From a virus: DNA of 39,089 nt. Under the pieces are notes generated by a model that was not told the DNA's origin, made no database searches, and worked only from the letters and a program-made list of their open reading frames with translations. Every line of letters begins with the position of its first letter. The stretch's first letter is position 1. The position numbers were made by a program, and so were the translations under genes. This document shows positions 15,402 to 23,625 of the stretch, piece after piece. The stretch spans positions 1 to 39,089 of IMG/VR virus record IMGVR_UViG_3300006192_000014, one strand, 5' to 3'.

Positions 15402-15758
15402 TTAGACGGCGTAGATGCCGATGGTTGCGAGTTTGTTGATGTCGGCCTCGGTGGCCGGATCGCCGTCCGCGCCGATCTTGAGGACGCTCTGCCGGGCGGT
15501 GCCGTGGACCAGGGTGAAGGCCGAGGTCTCCGTGGCGGTGTCCACGGGTTCGTCGATGACGGCCGCGGGGGTGTCGGTGTCGGCCTCGCCGATGTACGGC
15601 ACCAAATCGCCGTTCTCGTCTTCCTTGACGATGAGGCCGATGGGATATTCGCCGTTGTCCGCTTTTACCGGGGCGGTGCCGGTGACGGCGGGATGATGGT
15701 CGGTATGGGCGCGTTCGCCTCCGGCACTGATGGTGCCGAGATTGCCTTTGATGGGCAT
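15402..15758 (-). CDS. Head decoration / fibre-like protein
   Basis: A 118-residue beta-rich protein beginning MPIKGNLGTISAGGERAHTD, with AAGGAG before the ATG. Position between the protease/scaffold gene and the major capsid is where gpD-type decoration proteins lie, and the internal PAVTGTAPVKADNGEYPIGL region resembles them. It probably stabilises the expanded head. Confidence 0.75.
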   Translation of the reverse strand: MPIKGNLGTISAGGERAHTDHHPAVTGTAPVKADNGEYPIGLIVKEDENGDLVPYIGEADTDTPAAVIDEPVDTATETSAFTLVHGTARQSVLKIGADGDPATEADINKLATIGIYAV

Positions 15759-15768
15759 ATGATTCTCC

Positions 15769-16176
15769 TTAGACGTACTGGGTTAAGTCTTCGGTCACGG
15801 CCTCGCCCTGGGCAGGCGGCGCACTGAACTCGTGCAGTAGGCCGTGGCTCTTGCCGTCAGCCATGAAATTCAGGAAATGCTCGGTCAGGGGCTTCTTGCC
15901 CTCGCCCTCGCTGAAACTCATTTCCTTGCCGCCGTTTTCGCCGTCCATGGCCTCGCAGAAGGCGAGGACCTTGTCCTTGTGAGCGGGCAGGAGCTTACCG
16001 TCAGCAATGAGCTTGTCCACGCGGGCCGCGTGGTCCGCCGAACGGCGCTCGGCTTCCTGTTTGACCGTTTCTTCATCCTTGGCCTTCAGGTCGGCTTCAG
16101 CCTTTTCACGCGCTGCCTGTTCGTCTGCGGCCTTCTTTTCGGCGGCGGCGAGTTTGGCTTCCAGTTCCTTGGTCAT
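15769..16176 (-). CDS. Nested scaffold protein, in-frame internal start (Mu gpZ-like)
   Basis: Inside the protease gene an ATG at 16176 is preceded by an excellent GGAGGAA, 6 nt away. It would yield a 135-residue protein starting MTKELEAKLAAAEKKAADEQ: a charged coiled coil followed by the shared C-terminus. Mu I/Z and lambda C/Nu3 use the same nested arrangement (established), so this is a confident prediction from the ribosome site plus domain boundary. Confidence 0.8.
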   Translation of the reverse strand: MTKELEAKLAAAEKKAADEQAAREKAEADLKAKDEETVKQEAERRSADHAARVDKLIADGKLLPAHKDKVLAFCEAMDGENGGKEMSFSEGEGKKPLTEHFLNFMADGKSHGLLHEFSAPPAQGEAVTEDLTQYV

Positions 16177-16617
16177 GTCGGGTTCCTCCGGTGCCGGGTT
16201 GTCCGGCTCATTGAAATTGATGTCTACGGTCAGTCCTCCATCGTCCCGAAACTCGACCCGGCCCAATCCCTTGACCGCCGGGGGAACTGCGCCGAGCAGA
16301 CCGAAATGGCGTATTTTGAGTTCGGGCGTCAGGCTGAGGCTGCCGTATTTGTAGCCTCCATTATCCATGGCTATCCGGGCAGTGTCCGAAACCTGTGCAA
16401 ACTGTGCTTGCAAAATTCCGTCTTTGCTTCGGACCGTTTTGATCCAGCCCTGTGCCGGGTCATTGCCCTTTGGATGACCGAAAACCACGGGTGCATCTTC
16501 GGTGCGCTGGCTGTAATAGCTGGTGATCTTTTCAAGATCGTTGTCGGTCCATGTGCGGGTGCGGCCTGCGCTGTCCGTATGGGTGCCTGTTTTGAAGATG
16601 TTGATCCATTTGTTCAT
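15769..16617 (-). CDS. Capsid maturation protease with C-terminal scaffold (Mu gpI)
   Basis: A 282-residue Mu gpI-type protein. ATG 16617 starts MNKWINIFKTGTHTDSAGRT; the open frame upstream lacks coding character. Residues 1-135 are the protease domain (APVVFGHPKGNDPAQGWIK, near 44-62, then YGSLSLTPELKI). Residues ~148-282 are a Lys/Glu/Ala coiled-coil scaffold, which can be made separately from an internal start (next entry). Protease and scaffold are removed on head maturation (family knowledge). Confidence 0.88.
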   Translation of the reverse strand: MNKWINIFKTGTHTDSAGRTRTWTDNDLEKITSYYSQRTEDAPVVFGHPKGNDPAQGWIKTVRSKDGILQAQFAQVSDTARIAMDNGGYKYGSLSLTPELKIRHFGLLGAVPPAVKGLGRVEFRDDGGLTVDINFNEPDNPAPEEPDMTKELEAKLAAAEKKAADEQAAREKAEADLKAKDEETVKQEAERRSADHAARVDKLIADGKLLPAHKDKVLAFCEAMDGENGGKEMSFSEGEGKKPLTEHFLNFMADGKSHGLLHEFSAPPAQGEAVTEDLTQYV

Positions 16618-16745
16618 GTGTTGACTCTCCTTGTCTTTGTGGCTATTTTTACAGTGCTGGACGGGAGAACCGGCGGCGTACCCTGAACCGGCTCCGAGGC
16701 CGGGTTGAAGCAAGGGTGTCGCTAGCTGAAGAGGCTCGGAACACT

Positions 16746-18023
16746 TCAGCTCTCCCTGAACAGCAACCTTCCGTTTCGTTTCCCTTCCAAATATTTCAGC
16801 AAATCTTTTTCGGGCATTCCGAGCTTTGGCGTAAACGTGGTTGCGGCCAGCCATTGACGGCCTCCAATGAAGTGGAACACGCCATAGCCGCCGATCTTGC
16901 CGTTTGTGTTGGCGAACAATCGCAGGACATTCAGGCAAGGCCGGACACGGCCCTTGATATTGACTGTGGTTTCCCACACTTCAAAGGGGTCAAGGATGGT
17001 CTTGGCCAAGAGCTTGACGTACTGCTCGCGTCCTTCCTTTTTGACCTTCCACCCCACGCCCTTACCTTTGTCCCTGATGAAGAAATCCTTGCTGATGACA
17101 ACCGGCACGCTCCCTGCCAGCTTGTGGACGATGCTCTGGTGCAGGTTGTTGACACCAAACTCATTCAGGAATGCCCGGACATATTCTTCGTCTTTCAATC
17201 CTTTGGGCAGGATGTCATTTTTCCCGATGCGCTTAACGTGACGCGGGTCCAGACTTTTGAGAGGTGGCTTGCAGATCGGCCCGGTAGCGTGATCGCCGGT
17301 GCGGCACAGAGGCCTGTTGGGCAGGTCGGTCAGATCCTCGGCCAGTTCGGACGGAGTGAGGCCGGAAAGCCAATCCTCTCCCACATTGGTGGCCCATCCC
17401 TTGTCCGGGATCGGGGTCACGAAAGATTCCATGCCGGTTGCAGGATCGACCACGCGGATAGTGTCCGGTATATCAGTCTGCACTGTGAGGCCACGCGCCT
17501 TGACCTGCCGCTCCGAGAGCGTGACCACCACGCACCGACAGGCAAAACCGTTGGGCGGGTACCATGTCTGCCAGAACGGATGATCGTGCGGGTACACCAG
17601 ACCGTCCACGGCAAGATGTGTCTGGCGTGTGCGCCGGTCATGGACAGCGACGAGCATCCAGTATGGGCGGGACTTGGCGACTCGTTTCATCTGCTGATGG
17701 CGACCGGCCATGTATGCGGATTGCACGTTGGTACGAAAGAGGTTTTCGATGCGCCACGCCTTCTTCCCGGTCCATCCCTGTTGTTCGATAATGTCGCCAA
17801 TGTGGCTCTTGAAGTCCCGTAAGGTCTCGCCGTTCTCAGTGGCCTTGCCGATGGCGGCCTGTACGCTGCCGACCTGATCCATCTTGGCGAGGCCGGACAC
17901 AGCAAAGGCGCGGGTACGGGCGGCGGCGTCCATGGCCTCAAAGTCTTTTACGGAGACCGGGGCCTTGCCCTTCCAGAATTTGATGGCCTCAGTCGGGGCC
18001 AGCGGTTCAACGGTGACCGGCAT
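16746..18023 (-). CDS. MuF head morphogenesis protein fused to a PBECR2-type toxin nuclease domain
   Basis: A 425-residue minor head protein. Residues ~40-185 are the Mu gpF/SPP1 gp7 domain (DPHRRT-like VAVHDRRTRQTHLAVDGLVY at 125-144, then PPNGFACRCVVVTLSERQV at 156-174). Residues ~265-425 are an added domain resembling phage-encoded Barnase-EndoU-ColicinE5/D-RelE (PBECR2) nucleases: LLAKTILDPFEVWETT, then a strand with VFHFIGGRQWLAATTFTP, then YLEGKRNGRLLFRES at the end. MuF proteins can enter the cell with the DNA, so the nuclease may act on the recipient (inference). No immunity gene is adjacent. Start ATG 18023 overlaps the zinc-finger gene by 17 nt. Confidence 0.85.
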   Translation of the reverse strand: MPVTVEPLAPTEAIKFWKGKAPVSVKDFEAMDAAARTRAFAVSGLAKMDQVGSVQAAIGKATENGETLRDFKSHIGDIIEQQGWTGKKAWRIENLFRTNVQSAYMAGRHQQMKRVAKSRPYWMLVAVHDRRTRQTHLAVDGLVYPHDHPFWQTWYPPNGFACRCVVVTLSERQVKARGLTVQTDIPDTIRVVDPATGMESFVTPIPDKGWATNVGEDWLSGLTPSELAEDLTDLPNRPLCRTGDHATGPICKPPLKSLDPRHVKRIGKNDILPKGLKDEEYVRAFLNEFGVNNLHQSIVHKLAGSVPVVISKDFFIRDKGKGVGWKVKKEGREQYVKLLAKTILDPFEVWETTVNIKGRVRPCLNVLRLFANTNGKIGGYGVFHFIGGRQWLAATTFTPKLGMPEKDLLKYLEGKRNGRLLFRES

Positions 18024-18216
18024 CGGCTTCCTCCTGACAACGCACGCACAATCTCACACCTGGAACGGCCCGGCGGCGGGCTTCTGATATGGGGGCATCG
18101 CATTCGGCGCAGTAATGCAGGGCCTCATGGCACGGCGCGGCACAACCGGCGTTTTGCAGGGCCATCTTGAGGTGCAGCGCTTCCATGTCCTGGGCCATGT
18201 CGCATTCGTCAGCCAT
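18007..18216 (-). CDS. DksA/TraR-type C4 zinc-finger protein
   Basis: A 69-residue protein with a Cys4 zinc finger (C36/C39 and C57/C60) and a helical N-terminus, the size of phage/plasmid TraR. TraR-like proteins bind the RNA polymerase secondary channel and retune host transcription without ppGpp (established for TraR). It is squeezed between portal and MuF genes, overlapping the portal stop by 8 nt and the MuF start by 17 nt, so it is expressed with the head genes. Confidence 0.85.
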   Translation of the reverse strand: MADECDMAQDMEALHLKMALQNAGCAAPCHEALHYCAECDAPISEARRRAVPGVRLCVRCQEEADAGHR

Positions 18217-19723
18217 CGGCTTCCTCCTGCGCCGCCATGGTCCCGAAGGCCTGGGCGTTGAGCATGATCCGGCTCGCCAGCTCGGTCAGTTCGTCCTGTT
18301 CAGCGTCCTGGCCAAGCAGCTCGGCCAGCATGATCTGCATGTCCTCGAACGACTCGGCGCTTTGGACGATCTTCTCAATTTGGGTGGCAATCTCCGCGTT
18401 GGCTTTGACCGCCTGCGGGATGATCTCGGCCACGGCCTTGTCGATCACGTCCTGAGCGTCCTGGGCCTCGGCGAATTCGATGTATGCGGCGTGGTCCGCC
18501 GGTCCGTGACCGGTCTCGCCGTCAAGGTCGAACTCGTCCTCGCCCATCCCGTACCGGCGGGAGAAGTGACACTTCTTGAATCGCACGCCGACGCTGTGGA
18601 GCTTTTTGTCCAGGTCGGCCTGGGCGTCGAAGTCCTCCGGCTCGTCGTAGCCGAAGACCGGGGCCATGACGCTGGCCGGGGCGTTCACGTCGCGGTAGGC
18701 GAGTGCGATATCGTTCATGGCGCTGGTCACGAGGAACTGATCGGCGTCGGCCATGTCCTCGGCCACGCTGTAGTGGGTTTCGCTGGCCGCCCGGCTGCCG
18801 TTGCCGTCCATCTCGGCGGTCAGGGTCTGCCCCGTGAGCACCTTGGATATGGCCTTGTCCCAGCGGCGCAGATAGCCTTCATGCAGGTCCCCGGCCTTGC
18901 CGGAGGCGCTGGCGAGTTCGACCTTTGCGCCGTTGGGCAGCACGGCCACGGCGTCTTGCACCATGGAGGCAAGGTCTCCGGCCATAGACATCCTGGCGGC
19001 GCGATCCGCGTTGTGCGGAGCGTAGGCCAGGACCCACGGCTGCCCGAACTTTTCGCAAAATCTTGTTAAAAATTCGATACCGCCACGCTTGAAGGCCACG
19101 GGCCACAGGCAGCGTGACAGGAGGCGCAAGCCATAGGGGTTTTCAAAGGTCGGGAAATGCCGAACCAGCACGAACTTGCCCGGAGGCAGCGGCGTGTCAA
19201 AGGTGTAGGTATCGCCGCAGAAGACAGGCCGGTTATTGTCGTCGAAGGCGAACCACGTCCTTGGCTTGGCGACGATATCCGCCAGCCGGAGCTTGCCGCC
19301 GCGCGGCTCCCAGATGAGTTCCAGCACGGTCAGGCCGTAAAACGGCGCGTCCAGCATGGAGCTGAACACATTGCGCAGGTTGATGGCCTCCAGGTCGGCT
19401 ACCAGATCGTCGCAGAGCCGGGCCGCGTCGGCAGCCACGTCCTTGCCCTTGGCCTGCCCCGGCGAGAAGTCATAGTCCTGCTTGTTCAGCACGCGCAGCT
19501 TGCGGTTCTGGATCGCCATGCAAACCTGATCGTCGGCGGTCAGATCGTCTAGGACGCTGTCATATTCGCCGCGCTTGCGGAGCACGGGGTCAGGGTCCGG
19601 GAGCTTGCCGAGGAAGGTCCCCACGTCCGCGCCGGCGGCAAGCCGGGTGGCGAACTCGGTGGTTAGGTCGGTATGCGACTCCCCGAAATCAATGGGGTCG
19701 CCTCTATGGTCGTAAATGAGCAT
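18209..19723 (-). CDS. Portal protein, DUF935 (Mu gp29)
   Basis: A 504-residue portal protein. The ATG at 19723 overlaps the terminase stop (ATGA). DUF935 features include LRKRGEYDSVLDDLTADDQV, NRKLRVLNKQDYDFSPGQAK and YGLTVLELIWEPRGGKLRL, and a C-terminal helical acidic part. Forms the dodecameric head vertex through which DNA passes. Confidence 0.92.
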   Translation of the reverse strand: MLIYDHRGDPIDFGESHTDLTTEFATRLAAGADVGTFLGKLPDPDPVLRKRGEYDSVLDDLTADDQVCMAIQNRKLRVLNKQDYDFSPGQAKGKDVAADAARLCDDLVADLEAINLRNVFSSMLDAPFYGLTVLELIWEPRGGKLRLADIVAKPRTWFAFDDNNRPVFCGDTYTFDTPLPPGKFVLVRHFPTFENPYGLRLLSRCLWPVAFKRGGIEFLTRFCEKFGQPWVLAYAPHNADRAARMSMAGDLASMVQDAVAVLPNGAKVELASASGKAGDLHEGYLRRWDKAISKVLTGQTLTAEMDGNGSRAASETHYSVAEDMADADQFLVTSAMNDIALAYRDVNAPASVMAPVFGYDEPEDFDAQADLDKKLHSVGVRFKKCHFSRRYGMGEDEFDLDGETGHGPADHAAYIEFAEAQDAQDVIDKAVAEIIPQAVKANAEIATQIEKIVQSAESFEDMQIMLAELLGQDAEQDELTELASRIMLNAQAFGTMAAQEEADG

Positions 19724-21198
19724 CAGTATCCTCTCATGATTCCGTTGGCGGCGGGTGCGCCGCTGGTGCAGAAATCCCACTCTTCATCGTTTTGCGGGGA
19801 GGAGTAGGCCAGGACGGACAATCCCTTTGCCCAGAAGTGATCGGCATGGCCGGTCTGGTCGGAACGCTCCGCGTCGAAGCGGAAATGTTTGGTCGCCGTC
19901 GCGTATTTCTTGACGCTGTGCAGGGAGTTGCGGATCGTGCTTCCCGCCGGGATGGCGCTGGCCGCGTCCTCGAAGTTTTGTTTCAGCCCGTTGGCGATGG
20001 CTTCCTTGTTGGCGGCACTGAAGGAGACGCCCTCGACGCTCGATCCAAAGCGGTCTGTCGCGCTTTCGGCAAGGTTCAGGCCGATGCCGGATTCGTCGAT
20101 GCACGCCCTGCGGAAGGCACGGTGCATGAGGATGGCGAAGAGAACCTGCCGCTGCACGTAGAACGGCATCTTGTGCATTTCGATGACGGCCAGGGTGCGC
20201 AACACGTTGGCGACTTCGATATCGAGCCAGAGGACGGAGAGGTCTTTCTTGCGCCCGATGTCCATGCCCACGTACAGGTCGCCGGGAATCAGGACGTCCT
20301 TGAGGATGTGGGACGGGGGCCGGATGGCCTCGTCCTTCGTCGTCTTGTACAGCGCGTAATTGGCCTGCGCGGCCTCAATCAACTTGGCGGCCCAATCGGG
20401 CTTGTCGTTCAGCTTCACATCCTGCACGGAGGTGATGAGGTCGTGCGTCAAGAACGCCGAGGCCTCGTCGGACGCCTCGCATTCGTACTCTTCCGCCCAT
20501 GCCTCTTCATCATCCAGAGCAAGGCGAAGGTCTTCCGGCTCGATCGTGTTTCCCTCATCGTCGTGCAGCGCCAGCCCCATCTCAACGGCATCGTGGATGG
20601 TAACCAGGTGCTTGCTCCAACCGCCGCGCTCGCCCAGGTATTCATGGTTCGTCCCCTCAAAGCGTTGCAGGGTCGGTGCGTTGTAGAACAGGTCGTAAAA
20701 CTTGTTGTTTTTGCCCTTGAACGTCGAAATGACGATGATGCGGTATCCCCTTGTCACGGTGGGGAACATGGCCTTCCATATTTCGCGGGAATCGCGGTGG
20801 AGGGCGAACTCGTCCAACAGGATGTTGGCGGACCAGCCGCGAGCCGTGTCCGGGTTTGCAGGCAAGCCCACAATTCGGGAGCCGTTCGGGAACACGATTT
20901 CAAGCTGTTTGTAGGCCGTGCCGTCCTGCGCCCTGAACTCCGCTTCCATTTCGTCAATCGCCATATTGTAGGCGCGGGCGTGCATCGCGCACTTGGCGAT
21001 CAACTCTTTGCTCTGGCGCTCTCCGGCGGAGAGGAGAACCCACATGGTCTTTCGTTCCATGCAGTCATCCACCACCTCCAGGGATGAACCGAAGGACTTG
21101 CCACCTTGGCGCGTGATGCAACCGATTTTAAACCGGCTACGGTCTTTCGCCCACCGGCGTTGGTACCCGGTAAGCGGGACAGCAGGCTTAGAGGCCAT
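19723..21198 (-). CDS. Terminase large subunit (Mu gp28)
   Basis: A 491-residue packaging motor. ATG 21198 (MASKPAVPLTGYQRRW) lies within the end of the gp27-like gene; the longer upstream frame is shadow. Walker A-like RQGGKS at 30-35; Walker B ILLDE at 126-130; coupling motif VISTFKGKN. The nuclease half has YVGMDIGRKKDLSVLWLD, then CIDESGIGLNLAE and a late GHADHFWA. Mu-type terminases pack by headful from the integrated end (family knowledge). Confidence 0.92.
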   Translation of the reverse strand: MASKPAVPLTGYQRRWAKDRSRFKIGCITRQGGKSFGSSLEVVDDCMERKTMWVLLSAGERQSKELIAKCAMHARAYNMAIDEMEAEFRAQDGTAYKQLEIVFPNGSRIVGLPANPDTARGWSANILLDEFALHRDSREIWKAMFPTVTRGYRIIVISTFKGKNNKFYDLFYNAPTLQRFEGTNHEYLGERGGWSKHLVTIHDAVEMGLALHDDEGNTIEPEDLRLALDDEEAWAEEYECEASDEASAFLTHDLITSVQDVKLNDKPDWAAKLIEAAQANYALYKTTKDEAIRPPSHILKDVLIPGDLYVGMDIGRKKDLSVLWLDIEVANVLRTLAVIEMHKMPFYVQRQVLFAILMHRAFRRACIDESGIGLNLAESATDRFGSSVEGVSFSAANKEAIANGLKQNFEDAASAIPAGSTIRNSLHSVKKYATATKHFRFDAERSDQTGHADHFWAKGLSVLAYSSPQNDEEWDFCTSGAPAANGIMRGY

Positions 21199-21781
21199 AG
21201 ACCTGCTCCCGGATGGCTTCGAGCGTCTTGGAATCAAGCTGCTTGGACTCGGACTTGTCCGGGGCGGTCTTGGGCTTCATGGCCTCAATCATGCCGAATA
21301 TCTTGTCGATTTCAGCGACATCCCTGGTGTCCAGCTCGCCGGGGTTTTGCAGGAGGCGGTTCAGCTTGAGTTCCGCCACCTGCTCCAACGCGGCAACCGC
21401 CTCCTTCTTGGTACGAATCGGACGCAGCTCGTTCTGCTTGGCCGCGCTCATGAGCTTCTGGGCGCGGGCGGCTTCGGCCTGTTTCATGGCGAGGCTTTCC
21501 AGCGCCGAGACCGCAAAGCCGTCCTGGGCATTCTTGCTTTTGATGAGCTTCTTGAGCATCGCGGATCGGGCCAGGATGGTGTCGGCGGCAAGGTCGGCCT
21601 CGGCCTGGGCGAGCTTCTCCCGCTTGCCGCGCCAGTCGTAGGTCGCGGCCCAGCGCTTGAGCGTGGAAGCGGCCACCCCGGTTTCCTCGGCGACCTTCTC
21701 GAACGTCAGGCGGGCCACGCAATAGAGTTCCTGCGCTTCCCACACGGTTTCGGGCGGATATTCACGTCCGGTGCGTTCCAC
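21188..21781 (-). CDS. DUF1804 / gp27-like small terminase subunit
   Basis: A 197-residue protein with an N-terminal helix-turn-helix (LTFEKVAEETGVAASTLKRW, 25-44) followed by a long charged helical region; C-terminal KQLDSKTLEAIREQVYG. This is the DUF1804/gp27 pattern, proposed to be the DNA-recognising small terminase. It overlaps the large terminase by 11 nt. Confidence 0.85.
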   Translation of the reverse strand: MERTGREYPPETVWEAQELYCVARLTFEKVAEETGVAASTLKRWAATYDWRGKREKLAQAEADLAADTILARSAMLKKLIKSKNAQDGFAVSALESLAMKQAEAARAQKLMSAAKQNELRPIRTKKEAVAALEQVAELKLNRLLQNPGELDTRDVAEIDKIFGMIEAMKPKTAPDKSESKQLDSKTLEAIREQVYGL

Positions 21782-21782
21782 G

Positions 21783-22082
21783 CTACTCGCCTCCGGGGGA
21801 GGGGCGCTTGACGCCGGGGACGGTGGCGTAGCCCTTGGCTACCTCCTCGCCCCGTTCGGTCAGATGGGCGACTCGGCAGCCGCCGTTTTCGGCCACGCCG
21901 ACCAGCCCCTGTTCGTCAAGCCACGCGAGCTGGGTGCGGATGACATCGCGCGACGGGCGGAACCCATATTCCGGCACCATGTCGCGGATCAGGCTGTCAT
22001 TCAGGGTGTAGTCGGGTTCTTCGGCCAGCAGGCGCAGGATGGTAAGGCGCAGATGCTTGGCCACGACGTTTCCGTAGCTCAT
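21783..22082 (-). CDS. Mu gp26-like winged-helix protein (VpaChn25_0724 type)
   Basis: A 99-residue winged helix: LRLTILRLLAEEPDYTLNDS (11-30), then DVIRTQLAWLDEQGLVGVAE and a C-terminal LTERGEEVAKGYATVPGVKR. This arrangement and place between gp25- and gp27-like genes match the small ArsR-like phage protein of Mu-like genomes. It overlaps the upstream stop by 4 nt. Role unknown, probably packaging or head assembly. Confidence 0.8.
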   Translation of the reverse strand: MSYGNVVAKHLRLTILRLLAEEPDYTLNDSLIRDMVPEYGFRPSRDVIRTQLAWLDEQGLVGVAENGGCRVAHLTERGEEVAKGYATVPGVKRPSPGGE

Positions 22083-22399
22083 GATTTTCCTCCATTGAGC
22101 ATGTAGTCTTCATGGCGGGTGACGACATTTTCCAGTCGGCCCACGATGCGGTCCATGCCTTCGATCTTTTCGACGGCGACGCGGAGGTCTCCGCCGAAAC
22201 CGCGAATGGTCAGGGCCAGATCATGGAGAGCCTCTTCACTGGGGACGTTCTTTAAGCAGGCCTCGGTTGTGGTCACCCGCTTGTCGAGTTCGGAGAGCTG
22301 TTTGCGTTGGTCCAGCAGGAGCTTGAGCAGCACACCGAGAATGGGCAGGACGACGATCTGGACTATGCGCAGGGCGAGGTCGATGTATTGCAAATCCAC
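22079..22399 (-). CDS. DUF2730 membrane protein (Mu gp25)
   Basis: A 106-residue protein with one N-terminal membrane helix (IVQIVVLPILGVLLKLLL, 12-29) followed by a coiled coil with heptad spacing. Size, topology and position beside the holin match DUF2730/Mu gp25. Probably part of the lysis cluster, possibly spanin-like or an accessory to lysis (inference). Confidence 0.82.
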   Translation of the reverse strand: MDLQYIDLALRIVQIVVLPILGVLLKLLLDQRKQLSELDKRVTTTEACLKNVPSEEALHDLALTIRGFGGDLRVAVEKIEGMDRIVGRLENVVTRHEDYMLNGGKS

Positions 22400-22402
22400 A
22401 GC

Positions 22403-23005
22403 CTACCCCCGGAACAGCTTGATGGCTTTGTCCATGGCCGTTTCCGGCTGCATGCCCATTTCGCCCAGCTTCTCCTGGGTGCGGCGTCCGGTGTAGCTCC
22501 GGTACATCAGCAGGAACGTGCCGGAGACGGAAGGCAGAGCCCACTTGAGCACGTCGATGATGAAGGCGGCCTCGTCCTTGCTGACGGACGATGAGAAGGC
22601 GGAAACAAAGGTCACGCCCACGCACGAGAAGATGAGCAGGAAGGTGCCCTTGCCGTACCAGCGCAGGAGCTGGGGCCGGGTGCGGCGGACGTATTCGTCG
22701 TTGGAGTTGATCTCTGCCTTGGCGAGCTTGCGCCCGCCTTCCACGTCCTTCAGGTCGAGTTCCCGGAGCTTGACCGTGGTGGCGAGGCCCGCTTCCTTGA
22801 GGGCGAGCTGCTGTTCGCCGGTCAAAGGCTTGGCTTCGGCTTCCTTCAGGCCGTCCGTGATCATGGTCACGCCGTCCTGAATCTTCTTGCCGGTGTCGCC
22901 GCCCACGGCACCGGCGATGGTCGCCACGCCCTCCACGGCGGTAACGATCTGCCCGATGCCGGGGATGAATTTGAGTGCGCCGGTGAGGAGGCTACCGAGT
23001 CCCAT
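22403..23005 (-). CDS. 3TM-type holin
   Basis: A 200-residue phage holin of the 3TM type. A hydrophobic N-terminal segment (~1-35), a Lys/Glu-rich middle, then membrane helices at GTFLLIFSCVGVTFVSAF and IDVLKWALPSVSGTFLLMY. It forms lesions in the inner membrane at lysis. It overlaps the DUF5675 gene end by 14 nt; the two are probably co-translated. Confidence 0.85.
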   Translation of the reverse strand: MGLGSLLTGALKFIPGIGQIVTAVEGVATIAGAVGGDTGKKIQDGVTMITDGLKEAEAKPLTGEQQLALKEAGLATTVKLRELDLKDVEGGRKLAKAEINSNDEYVRRTRPQLLRWYGKGTFLLIFSCVGVTFVSAFSSSVSKDEAAFIIDVLKWALPSVSGTFLLMYRSYTGRRTQEKLGEMGMQPETAMDKAIKLFRG

Positions 23006-23474
23006 TGTCCCACTCCTTTCCGGCCTCGCCGGTGGCGTCGATGATTTCGAGGTCGAATCGGACGCCGGGGCGCGGATCGCCGTTGCTGACGGCGTTCATG
23101 AGTTCGGCCAAGGTGGCGCGGGAGCTGGCTACGGCGGGTTGCCCTTTGAGCGTGGCGAACCGCAGGCCGGGCAGAATGCAGGCCTCGGAGTCGGATCGGC
23201 GGCCCGCCTCCACGTCACCGGCCCAGTTGCCCGCGTGCATGCGGACGTGCGTGCGGCCCGGTACGCTCAGGACTTCAGGGCAAAGCCCAAAGTGCGGCGA
23301 CTCGGTGATTTCGCATTCGTATTTGCCGGGGGGAATACAGGACACGTCCGTGCGGTTGTCTTTCCACGGCGGCTCCGCGCTAACACGGTCCGTGCCGCCG
23401 GGCAGGAACATACGCCCGAACGTGCCGTCGAGGCCGTGATCGACCCGGACGATGGTGACGCTTTTCTTGTGCAT
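22992..23474 (-). CDS. DUF5675 family protein, probable lysis or cell-wall function
   Basis: A 160-residue DUF5675 protein. ATG 23474 has GGGAGA upstream; an earlier in-frame codon at 23507 lacks a site. Signature: TFGRMFLPGG, then SCIPPGKYECEITESPHFG, then RTHVRMHAGNWAGDVEAG, with conserved His and Cys. The family's fold resembles L,D-transpeptidase-like wall enzymes. Beside a holin it may be the endolysin, because no other lysozyme is visible in the window (inference). Confidence 0.8.
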   Translation of the reverse strand: MHKKSVTIVRVDHGLDGTFGRMFLPGGTDRVSAEPPWKDNRTDVSCIPPGKYECEITESPHFGLCPEVLSVPGRTHVRMHAGNWAGDVEAGRRSDSEACILPGLRFATLKGQPAVASSRATLAELMNAVSNGDPRPGVRFDLEIIDATGEAGKEWDNGTR

Positions 23475-23582
23475 GATCTCTCCCTGTTTGGCGTAGGGTC
23501 CAAGCAAGGCGCTCGGACGATTACAGGGAGAATGCTATCGGTAAGGCTGAGATGGTGCAGGAATCTGTGGGCGCTGTGGATT

Positions 23583-23616
23583 AAAAAAAGCCCCCGGCTT
23601 TATCCAAGCCGGGGGC
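23583..23616 (-). terminator. Strong rho-independent terminator after the lipoprotein operon
   Basis: An 11-bp GC-rich stem (arms 23590-23600 and 23606-23616) with a 5-nt loop, followed on the minus strand by a run of seven T. It isolates the lipoprotein operon from the lysis/head genes, so those need their own late promoter, which should lie near 23475-23582. Confidence 0.9.
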
Positions 23617-23625
23617 ATTTATTAT

